Assembly (NCBI GenBank): GCA_964618895.1
Contig: CAZUDO010000031.1
Coordinates: 1 to 64,000, forward strand
From: CAZUDO01 sp964618895
Lineage (GTDB): Bacteria; Desulfobacterota; Binatia; DP-6
Length of the DNA stretch: 64,000 nt
Reading direction: 5' to 3'
Shown: piece by piece, positions 35,552 to 43,126 of the stretch
How the letters are laid out: each line of letters opens with the position of its first letter
Numbering within the stretch: position 1 is the stretch's first letter
The notes under the pieces: model-generated
What the model was told of the DNA's origin: nothing
Seen by the model: only the letters and a program-made list of their open reading frames with translations
Database searches by the model: none
Position numbers and translations under genes: made by a program

Positions 35552-36682
35552 GTGGCGCCGGTGCCGACCCCGCACGACATCCTGCTGCGGATGCGCGAGG
35601 AGCTGCAGCAGATGTTCCTCGAGCGCACCGCCCTCATCGACGGCGCCCTGGTGGCACTGCTGGCCGGCCATCACGTGCTCGTCATCGGCCCGCCGGGGAC
35701 CGCCAAGTCGATGCTCGCCGACGAGGTCTGCCAGCGCCTGACCGGCGCGCGGTACTTTCAATGGCTGCTCACCCGCTTCACCACCCCGGAGGAGCTGTTC
35801 GGGGCCGTGAGCCTGAAGGCCCTGGAGCAGGATGACTACCGACGCCTCACTACCCACAAGCTCCCCGAGGCGCACATCGCCTTCCTGGACGAGATCTTCA
35901 AGGCCAGTTCATCGATTCTCAACACCATCTTGACGGTGATGAACGAGCGCCGCTTCCACAACGGGCGCGAGGTCGGGCGGGTGCCGCTGCTCACGCTGTT
36001 CGCGGCGTCGAACGAGCTCCCCGAGGACGACGAGCTGCTGGCGCTGCACGACCGTTTCCTCCTCCGCTTCGTGGTCGACTACCTGGAGGAGGACTTCCGC
36101 TTCCTGAAGCTACTTCAGGCCCGGCCGCCCGCGACGCGCACGACGCTGCCGCTCGAGACGCTCGAGGCCGCGCGCGCCGAGGCGGCGGCCCTGCCGGTCG
36201 GAGACGAGGTCCTGCGCGCCCTCACCGACCTGCGCCGGGAGCTCCGTCGCAAGAACCTCGTGGTCTCCGACCGCCGGTACGCGCAGGCCGTCGGCGTGCT
36301 GCGCGCGCACGCCTACCTGGCCGGGCGCACCGCGGTGAGCGAGCAGGACGTCCCGTTCCTCGAGCACGTGCTGTGGCGCGATCCCGCCGAGCGCGAGCAG
36401 GTGCGCGCCGCCATCCGCGAGCTGCTGCAGGGATACGAGGACGAGGTCCGCGTGCTGCTCTACCAGTCGCGCGAGCTGCGCGACTACGTGCTCCGCACCT
36501 GGGAGAGCCCCGACGCCCGCAGCCGTGCGGCGGTCGAGGCGCACACCAAGATCCGCAGCATCCTCGGCAAGGTGGACGTGATCCTCTCGCAGGCGCGCGA
36601 TGGCGGCCGCCCGCTCACGCAGGTGGAGGTGTTGCGCGAGGAAATCGCGCACATCGAGCGCGAGATGCTGGCGCGACTGTGA
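35552..36682 (+). CDS. MoxR-family AAA+ ATPase
   Basis: A 376-residue AAA+ protein. It has Walker A in GPPGTAKSMLADEV, Walker B in HIAFLDEIFKAS, a sensor-1 FAASNELPEDD segment and a C-terminal lid. MoxR ATPases act as chaperones for partner vWA proteins in complex assembly. The next gene encodes a vWA protein with a 1-bp stop-start overlap, the RavA-ViaA type arrangement. The start is one of two nearby GTG codons (35552 or 35561). Confidence 0.88.
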   Translation: MAPVPTPHDILLRMREELQQMFLERTALIDGALVALLAGHHVLVIGPPGTAKSMLADEVCQRLTGARYFQWLLTRFTTPEELFGAVSLKALEQDDYRRLTTHKLPEAHIAFLDEIFKASSSILNTILTVMNERRFHNGREVGRVPLLTLFAASNELPEDDELLALHDRFLLRFVVDYLEEDFRFLKLLQARPPATRTTLPLETLEAARAEAAALPVGDEVLRALTDLRRELRRKNLVVSDRRYAQAVGVLRAHAYLAGRTAVSEQDVPFLEHVLWRDPAEREQVRAAIRELLQGYEDEVRVLLYQSRELRDYVLRTWESPDARSRAAVEAHTKIRSILGKVDVILSQARDGGRPLTQVEVLREEIAHIEREMLARL

Positions 36683-38247
36683 TGGCCGCTCCCCGCCGGC
36701 CGCGAAAGACCACACCCCCACCGCCGCGCACGGTCCTCATCCCCCCGCGCCAGCACTGCTGGGTCGAGAGCGACGCCTACGACCGCAGCGCCTTTGCCGG
36801 GCTGGTCGCCGACTCGCCCTCGCTCGCGGCGCTGCGCGACACCGGCGGTACCCTGGTGCCGCACTTCGATGCCCTCCTCGAGGACGTCTTCTGCCTCCTG
36901 TTCAAGCTCGAGCCGCGCCTGCGCCTGCCCGCCGAGGTCGCCGCGTCAGCGGCGCTCAACCGGGCGCTGCTCGACGCCTTTCACGGCCATCCCCTTCTGG
37001 AGCACCTGCGCGCCCGCACCCAGCTGGACGAGACCGAGGCCGGCCTCGGGACCCTCCTGGTGGGCGAGGGGCTGCTCGCCCTGCTGCGCGAGGAGCGCGT
37101 CCTCGGTCGCGGCGACCTCCTGGAACTGTGGGATCTCGAACGCCAGGAGGACGAGCTCCGCCGGCGCGGCGACGAGGTCGCGGACCTGGATAAGCTGGTC
37201 GCCGACGGCAAGGCGTCGCCGCAGCAACGCGAGGACGCGGCGCATGCGGCGCAGGTCGCGGAGGCGCGGCTCCGCCAGAAGGCGCGCCAGATGGGCGAGC
37301 GCCTGCGCGAGATGCCCGCGCGGGCGCGCGCAGCCCTGCCGGCCGCAGCCGCCGGCGTCGCGCGCCAGCTCACCGAGAGCGGCCAGGAGTCGCACAGCTG
37401 GAGCACGGGGCTCGGCGCCGGCGGTCGCACCTCGCCCGGGCGGCAGATCGAGCTCGGCAAGCGGCTGGCCACCAACCCGAAGCTGAAGCAACTGGCGGCG
37501 CTCGTCGGCCGCATGCGCGAGCAGGCGCTGGCGCTTCGCCGGCGCCCGTTCGAGCGTGCCAGCGAAGAGGTCTTCGACGTCCGCCTCGGCGCCGACCTGG
37601 AGCGCCTGCTGCCACCCGAGCTGCTGGCGCTCCACCACCCGCTGCTGCGCCGGGACTTCGCGCGCCGGCTGGTCGAAGGCCGGCTCCTGTCGTACGCGCT
37701 CCGCGGCCCCGACGAGCGCGGCCGCGGGCCGATGATCGTCTGCCTGGACGGCTCGTCGTCGATGGCCGGCCAGAAGGAGATCTGGTCCAAGGCGGTGGCC
37801 CTGACGCTGCTCGAGATCGCACGCCGGCAGCGGCGTCTCTTCCGCTTCATCTGCTTCTCGTCGGCCGACACGCCGCTGTACACGTTGGATCTGAACCCGC
37901 GCGAGCGGCACGAGGTGCAGGTAGACCGCGCCCTCGACGTGGCCGAGTACTTCCCCGGCGGCGGCACCGACTTCGAGGCCCCGCTCGGCGCCGCCCTCGA
38001 CTGCCTCGGCGCGGCGCGCTTCCGGCGCGGCGACGTGGTGCTGATCACCGACGGCGAGTGCCAGGTCCGCCCCGAGTGGCTGGCGCATTTCCAGGCGGAG
38101 AAGAAACGCCTCGGGTTCTCGCTGTACTCGGTCCTCATCAACGTCGGCCCGAGCGCGCTCGCGACGCTGCAGCAGCTGAGCGATCGCGTGACCAGCGTCT
38201 CGACACTCGCCGACGACGGCGTCCGCGACCTCTTCCTGCGCCTGTGA
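36682..38247 (+). CDS. vWA-domain protein, ViaA-like partner of the MoxR ATPase
   Basis: A 521-residue protein. The first about 340 residues are helical, with a long charged coiled region (DLERQEDELRRRGDEVADLD). The C-terminal about 180 residues form a vWA domain with MIDAS CLDGSSSMAG and LITDGECQV. This layout is that of ViaA/CoxE-like partners of MoxR ATPases. Its stop overlaps the following CaiB-type gene (GTGA), so the unit may continue into CoA-transfer genes. Confidence 0.85.
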   Translation: MAAPRRPRKTTPPPPRTVLIPPRQHCWVESDAYDRSAFAGLVADSPSLAALRDTGGTLVPHFDALLEDVFCLLFKLEPRLRLPAEVAASAALNRALLDAFHGHPLLEHLRARTQLDETEAGLGTLLVGEGLLALLREERVLGRGDLLELWDLERQEDELRRRGDEVADLDKLVADGKASPQQREDAAHAAQVAEARLRQKARQMGERLREMPARARAALPAAAAGVARQLTESGQESHSWSTGLGAGGRTSPGRQIELGKRLATNPKLKQLAALVGRMREQALALRRRPFERASEEVFDVRLGADLERLLPPELLALHHPLLRRDFARRLVEGRLLSYALRGPDERGRGPMIVCLDGSSSMAGQKEIWSKAVALTLLEIARRQRRLFRFICFSSADTPLYTLDLNPRERHEVQVDRALDVAEYFPGGGTDFEAPLGAALDCLGAARFRRGDVVLITDGECQVRPEWLAHFQAEKKRLGFSLYSVLINVGPSALATLQQLSDRVTSVSTLADDGVRDLFLRL

Positions 38248-39422
38248 CGAGCGCGCTCGCGGGGGTGCGTGTGCTCGACCTCACCGACGTGACCGGCGCG
38301 TTCGCCGGCCGCCTGCTGGCCGGACTCGGGGCCGACGTGGTCCGCGTCGAAGCCCCCGGCGGCGACCCGATGCGGGCCGTGCCGCCGTTCTGGAGGGGCG
38401 TGCCGCACCCGGCACGGAGCCTCTTCTATTGGTTCTACAACACCGGCAAGCGCGCCATCACCCTCGACTTCCGGCGCGCGGCGGGTGTCGACCTCCTCTG
38501 CCGTCTCGCTGCCCGTGCCGACGTGCTGCTCGAGACCGACGCGCCGGGAAGGGTCGCCGCCCTCGACCTGCGCGCGGGCAACCCGCGCCTGATCGTCGCC
38601 TCGATCACGCCCTTCGGCCAGCACGGGCCGTACCGGGACTGGCGCGCGTCCGACACCGTCGCCCAGGCTCTCGGCGGCATGATATGCGTCAACGGCTACC
38701 CCGACCGTCCGCCATTGCGCAGTCTCGGGCTGCAGGCCTACCACCAGGCGGGTGTGTTCGCCGCCATCGGGATACTGGGGGCGCTGTTCGCCCGCACGCG
38801 GACCGGACGCGGGCAGGACGTCGACGTGAGCCTGCAGGCGGCGGTCGCGGGGGCGATCGAGAACGTGCCCGGCTTCTGGCATCAGTCGGGCCTGGTCGCC
38901 GCGCGCCAGGGGTCGTTGCACTGGACGCGCTACATCCGGCTCGGGCGTTGCCGGGACGGCTGGGTGATGCACTGCACGCTCGGCGACTGGACGTCGCTCC
39001 TCGAGTGGGTGAAGGCCGACGGCATGGCGGCGGATCTGACGGATCCCGCGTGGGAGGAGCCGGCCGGCCGCCAGGCCGGCGCCGAGCACGTCTTCGATGT
39101 GCTCGACGCCTGGGCCGCGCGCTACACGGTCGCCGAGCTGCACGAGGGCGCGCAGCTCCGACGGATCGCCTACGCCGCCGTGCGCCCGCCCGAGGCGTTG
39201 GTGCGCGACCCGCAGCTCGCCGCGCGCGGCTTCTGGGTGTCGATCGACCATCCCGACCTGGGCATCACGGTCCCGTATCCCGGCCCGCCGTTCCGGCTCG
39301 CCGACCAGCCCCCCACCCGGCGGCCACCCCTGCCCGGCGAGCACAACGACGCCGTGTATCGTCAGGAGCTCGGCCTGTCCGCCGACGAGCTCGCCCGCTA
39401 CGCCGCCGAAGCAATCGTCTGA
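38244..39422 (+). CDS. CaiB/BaiF CoA-transferase family protein, catalytic Asp replaced
   Basis: A 392-residue class III CoA-transferase-fold protein. GVRVLDLTDVTGAFAGRLLA, ADVVRVEAPGGDPMR and RTGRGQDVDVSL are clear family signatures. The aspartate that forms the acyl-anhydride in active members is present as D in the next gene (YADLAGG), but here the aligned residue is Tyr in LQAYHQAG. It may be a non-catalytic subunit of a heteromer with the following protein. The GTG start overlaps the vWA gene stop. Confidence 0.85.
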   Translation: MTSALAGVRVLDLTDVTGAFAGRLLAGLGADVVRVEAPGGDPMRAVPPFWRGVPHPARSLFYWFYNTGKRAITLDFRRAAGVDLLCRLAARADVLLETDAPGRVAALDLRAGNPRLIVASITPFGQHGPYRDWRASDTVAQALGGMICVNGYPDRPPLRSLGLQAYHQAGVFAAIGILGALFARTRTGRGQDVDVSLQAAVAGAIENVPGFWHQSGLVAARQGSLHWTRYIRLGRCRDGWVMHCTLGDWTSLLEWVKADGMAADLTDPAWEEPAGRQAGAEHVFDVLDAWAARYTVAELHEGAQLRRIAYAAVRPPEALVRDPQLAARGFWVSIDHPDLGITVPYPGPPFRLADQPPTRRPPLPGEHNDAVYRQELGLSADELARYAAEAIV

Positions 39423-40615
39423 TGCGACCGCTCGACGGCGTGCGCGTCCTCGATTTCACCTGGGTGGTCGCGGGCCCGGTGGCCGCCCGCATCCTGGCTG
39501 ACCTGGGCGCGGAGGTGATCAAGGTCGAGCGTCCGAACGCCACCGACTTTGGCGCCCGGCGCGGCGGCCTGTCGGGAACGTTGTCGCGCGGCAAGCGGAG
39601 CGTGGTCCTGAACCTCGCCGACGAGCGTGGCCGGGCGCTGGCTCGCCGGCTGGGCGCCGTCTCCGACGTCGTCATCGACAACTTCAGCGCCCGCGTGATG
39701 ACCAACCTGGGACTCGACTACGACGCCCTCCGTACGCTCCGGCCCGACATCATCTGCGCGCGCATGACCGGCTTCGGCCTGACGGGGCCCTCCCGTGATC
39801 ACGTGAGCTACGGTCCGACGCTGCAAGCCTTGACGGGCTACACGCTCATGATGGCCGAGCCGGGCGCCTCTCCCGCCGGGTTCGGCTACTCGTACGCGGA
39901 TCTGGCCGGTGGCAACGCCGGGGCGCTCGCCGTCCTGGCCGCGCTCTGGCAACGCCAGACGACCGGCCGCGGCCAGCTCATCGACCTGTCGCAGTACGAG
40001 GTGGCGGCGAGTCTCGTCGGTCCGTTGCTGCTCGAACGCGCCCTCGACGGCGACACCTCCCGGCCCGCCGGCAATGCCTCGCAGGAGGAGCCCGGCGCGC
40101 CGCACGGGGTCTATCCGTGCGCCGGCGACGACCGCTGGCTCGCCATCACCGTGTTCTCCGACGACGACTGGCGTCGGTTCACGGGTACGATCGGCGACCC
40201 CGCGTGGACGCGCGAGGAACGGTTCGCGACCCGGGCCGGACGGCTCGCCCACGCGGCCGCGCTCGACGAGCTGGTGGCGGCGTGGACGCGGACCCGCGAC
40301 GCCGAGGACGCGATGGGGCACCTGCAGCGCGCCGGCGTGGCCGCCGGGCTGGTGGCCGATGCCAGGGACCTGTGTGTCCGCGACCCGCAGCTCGCCGCGC
40401 GCGGGCACTTCGTCGAGGTGCCAACCCCGGAGGGCGGGACGGTGCGCATGGACGGCCCGCCGTACCTGCTGTCGGAGACCCCCGCGCGCGTGAGCGGCCC
40501 CGGTCCTCTGCTCGGCGAGCACACCGACGCCGTGTTGGCGCGTGTCCTCGGGTGTCGGGCCGACGAGCTGGCCACGCTGCGGGCGGCGGGCGTGATCGGC
40601 GACGGCGCGGCTTGA
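39422..40615 (+). CDS. CaiB/BaiF CoA-transferase
   Basis: A 397-residue class III CoA transferase. LDGVRVLDFTWVVAGPVAAR, GAEVIKVERPN and TRGKRS-type sequence come first, then GYSYADLAGGNAGALAVLAAL with the likely catalytic Asp, and TTGRGQLIDLSQYE. It moves CoA between carboxylic acids without a covalent enzyme-CoA thioester. It overlaps the preceding paralog by one base. Substrates are unknown; the pair could serve uptake or activation of an aromatic or short-chain acid. Confidence 0.9.
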   Translation: MRPLDGVRVLDFTWVVAGPVAARILADLGAEVIKVERPNATDFGARRGGLSGTLSRGKRSVVLNLADERGRALARRLGAVSDVVIDNFSARVMTNLGLDYDALRTLRPDIICARMTGFGLTGPSRDHVSYGPTLQALTGYTLMMAEPGASPAGFGYSYADLAGGNAGALAVLAALWQRQTTGRGQLIDLSQYEVAASLVGPLLLERALDGDTSRPAGNASQEEPGAPHGVYPCAGDDRWLAITVFSDDDWRRFTGTIGDPAWTREERFATRAGRLAHAAALDELVAAWTRTRDAEDAMGHLQRAGVAAGLVADARDLCVRDPQLAARGHFVEVPTPEGGTVRMDGPPYLLSETPARVSGPGPLLGEHTDAVLARVLGCRADELATLRAAGVIGDGAA

Positions 40616-40653
40616 AAAGCACCCCCCGAAGGGCGACAAGATCATGGGTACGC

Positions 40654-41535
40654 ATGCGGAACCGCGCCGTCGTCTCGGTCATCGGCCGCGATCAGAAGGG
40701 CGTGGTGGCGCGTGTGTCCACGTACCTCGCCTCCGCCAACGTCAACATCGAGGACATCGAGCAGCGCGTGATGGAGGGTCTCTTCATCATGACCATGCTG
40801 GTCGACCTCTCCGATGTCGGCGTGACGCTCGACGAGCTGGTGCTCGGCCTGAAGCGCATCGGCGAAGAGATCGGCATGGAGACCACCCTCCGCCTGGCCG
40901 GCGGCTCGCCGGAGCGGAAGCGCGTGGCCGTGCTGGTCACCAAGGAGCCGCACTGTCTGGCCCAGCTGATCCGCGATCGCGACGCCGGCACTCTGAACGG
41001 CGACCTCGTGCTCGTGCTCGCCAACCATCCCGACCTGGAGCCGCTGGCGCGCGCGCACGGCATCCCGTTCGCGTGGACGCCCTCGACCGACAAGCCGGCG
41101 CACGAGACCTTCCTGCTCGCCCGGCTGGCGGAGGTGAAGCCCGACCTGGTCGTGCTGGCGCGCTACATGCAGATCCTGAGCGCGCGCGTGATCGCCCGCT
41201 ACCCGTTCCGCATCCTCAACATCCACCCGTCGCTGTTGCCGTACCACCCCGGTCCGAACGCCTACAAGCAGGCGTGGGAGGAAGGCGTGCGCGTGTCGGG
41301 CTGCACGGCGCACTTCGTCACCGAGCAGCTCGACGCCGGGCCGGTCGTGCTCCAGGACGTGTTCCACATCCGCGTCGGCCAGGATGCCCTCGAGGAGGTG
41401 AAGGCGCGCGGCCAGGCGTTGGAAGGGACCGTGCTGTCGCAGGCCGTGCAGCTCTTCCTGAACGAGCAGTTGGTGGTGAAGGACAAGAAGGTCATCTTCC
41501 GCCCCGGGCGTTTCCCGGCGGGGGCCGCCACATGA
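40654..41535 (+). CDS. purU: Formyltetrahydrofolate deformylase
   Basis: A 293-residue enzyme that releases formate from 10-formyl-THF. An N-terminal ACT domain (VVSVIGRDQKGVVARVSTYL) precedes a formyl-transferase-fold domain. That domain has LARYMQILSARVI, NIHPSLLPYHPG with the catalytic Asn and His, and EQLDAGPVV with the catalytic Asp. The length fits PurU. It is followed by an overlapping APS-kinase-like gene. A role in supplying formate or balancing one-carbon units beside glycolate and glycine metabolism is plausible. Confidence 0.93.
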   Translation: MRNRAVVSVIGRDQKGVVARVSTYLASANVNIEDIEQRVMEGLFIMTMLVDLSDVGVTLDELVLGLKRIGEEIGMETTLRLAGGSPERKRVAVLVTKEPHCLAQLIRDRDAGTLNGDLVLVLANHPDLEPLARAHGIPFAWTPSTDKPAHETFLLARLAEVKPDLVVLARYMQILSARVIARYPFRILNIHPSLLPYHPGPNAYKQAWEEGVRVSGCTAHFVTEQLDAGPVVLQDVFHIRVGQDALEEVKARGQALEGTVLSQAVQLFLNEQLVVKDKKVIFRPGRFPAGAAT

Positions 41536-42023
41536 CCGAGCCCGGATTCGCGGTGTGGGTGACCGGGCCCGACCCCGTCCCGGTGCACGACCTCGCGCAC
41601 GCCCTCGCCGGGCGCCTGACCGGCCGTGGCCTGCCGGTCGAACTCCTCGACGCCGACACGCCCGGCATCGACGCCGCCGGTGCGAACGCCGTCGGCGCCG
41701 TCGCCGGGGCGCTGGCGCGACACGGCGTGATCACGGTCGTCGCGCTGCCCGGCGCGCGCCACGTGCGCGATCGGGCACGGACCGATGTGGAACGGATGAT
41801 CGAGGTGTACGTGCACCGGGGCGAGACCATCCCCGCGAGCCCGCATGACGCCCCGGAGCGTGCCGAGGTGGAGATCGTCGTCCCGGAGTCCACTCCTGGG
41901 GCCGGCGTCGAGCGGACGCTCCACACGCTCGAGCTGCTGCGGCTGCTGCCCCCCGAGAGCCGGTACTCCGAAGCGGAGGAGCGTGACGTCATCCGGCGGT
42001 TGAAGGCGTTCGGCTACCTCTGA
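41532..42023 (+). CDS. Adenylylsulfate-kinase-like protein lacking the P-loop
   Basis: A 163-residue protein resembling APS kinase in length and in its strand-helix pattern. AVWVTGPDPVPVHDLAHALA stands where APS kinase has 'W-x-T-G-L-x-G-x-G-K-S', and VELLDADTPG stands where it has the substrate-binding D-G-D. EVYVHRGETIPASPHDAPE matches the later region. The glycine-lysine of the P-loop is gone, so ATP-dependent kinase activity is unlikely. It overlaps purU by four bases and may have a regulatory role. Confidence 0.7.
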   Translation: MTEPGFAVWVTGPDPVPVHDLAHALAGRLTGRGLPVELLDADTPGIDAAGANAVGAVAGALARHGVITVVALPGARHVRDRARTDVERMIEVYVHRGETIPASPHDAPERAEVEIVVPESTPGAGVERTLHTLELLRLLPPESRYSEAEERDVIRRLKAFGYL

Positions 42024-42033
42024 CCCGAGGAAC

Positions 42034-42990
42034 ATGACGTTACGGCCATCTCTGACCGTGCGGCGGCGCGGCGGGTTCCTGGTCGGGGCGTTCGGGGTCG
42101 TCGCGGCGCTCGGCATCGGCGAGGTCGGCCTGCGCGCAGTCGGGCTCGGGCATCCGATCCTGTACGACAACCGCACCGCCTACGGGTATCGCCCGCTCCC
42201 CGACCAGACCAACCGGCGCCTGGGCGGCGCCCGGGTGCACATCAATGCCCTCGGCGTCCGCGGGCCCGAGGTTGCGCCCGCACGCCCGGCGGGTGCCGTA
42301 CGGCTCCTCTTCCTCGGCGACTCGGTGACCTACGGCGGCAGCTACGTCGACGACGCCGCGCTCTTCTCCGCCGTGGCTGCGCGCACCGTCGCCGGCCAGC
42401 TGCCGGGGAGATTCACCGCCGTCGAACCCCTGAACGCCGGCGTCAACGCCTGGGGGCCGCAGAACATCCTCGGTCTGCTCGAGGCGGTGCCGGCCGGGTT
42501 CGACAGCACGGTGTGGGTGCTGACCCTGCTGGAGGACGACTTCGGACGCGAGAAGACCCGCATCGGCGAGGTGCCGTACTTCATGACGGCACCGCACCTG
42601 GCGTGGGAGGAGCTGCTGGTGCTCGGCGCGTACCGCATCGTCACCGCCTACAAGCGCCCCAAGCCGGCCGCGGATGTGGCCGGGATCGCCGAGCAGAACC
42701 TGGCCACCTGCCGCGCGATCCTGGCGCGCGCCGCTGCGGCACAGGCCCGCGTGGTCCTCGTCTGGCACCCCACGGAGGCCGCCCTGCGCGGCATGCCGGA
42801 GCCGCACCGCCAACCGTTCCTCGATCTCGCGACCGGCGCGGGGGTGACGGCGCTGGACCTCACCACCGCCTACCGGGGCGCGCGTCCCTCCGCGCGTCTG
42901 TACGCCGACGGCATGCATCTCGCCGTCGCCGGGCACGCGGTGGCGGGGCAGGCGATCGGGAGGCGCGTGGCGGAGGCGCTGGCGCGCTGA
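42034..42990 (+). CDS. SGNH/GDSL-type hydrolase, membrane-anchored
   Basis: A 318-residue protein with an N-terminal membrane helix (FLVGAFGVVAALGIGEVGL) and an SGNH hydrolase domain. LLFLGDSVTYGG carries block I with the nucleophilic Ser, LNAGVNAWG is block II and YADGMHLAVAGH is block V with the catalytic Asp and His. It is likely periplasmic. The exact esterase or transacylase target is unknown; envelope-glycan acyl esters are a common target of such anchored proteins. Confidence 0.82.
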   Translation: MTLRPSLTVRRRGGFLVGAFGVVAALGIGEVGLRAVGLGHPILYDNRTAYGYRPLPDQTNRRLGGARVHINALGVRGPEVAPARPAGAVRLLFLGDSVTYGGSYVDDAALFSAVAARTVAGQLPGRFTAVEPLNAGVNAWGPQNILGLLEAVPAGFDSTVWVLTLLEDDFGREKTRIGEVPYFMTAPHLAWEELLVLGAYRIVTAYKRPKPAADVAGIAEQNLATCRAILARAAAAQARVVLVWHPTEAALRGMPEPHRQPFLDLATGAGVTALDLTTAYRGARPSARLYADGMHLAVAGHAVAGQAIGRRVAEALAR

Positions 42991-43126
42991 TGCCGCTGGG
43001 GGACCGGGACCTGACATACGGGCACGCGGCCGAAATCTCTCGTTCCGGCCGGCTGACAGCTCCCCGGGCGCACTGTTCCGAGGTTTGCGCCCGGCGTGGT
43101 AGTCACCGAAGGCGAGACACGCCGCG

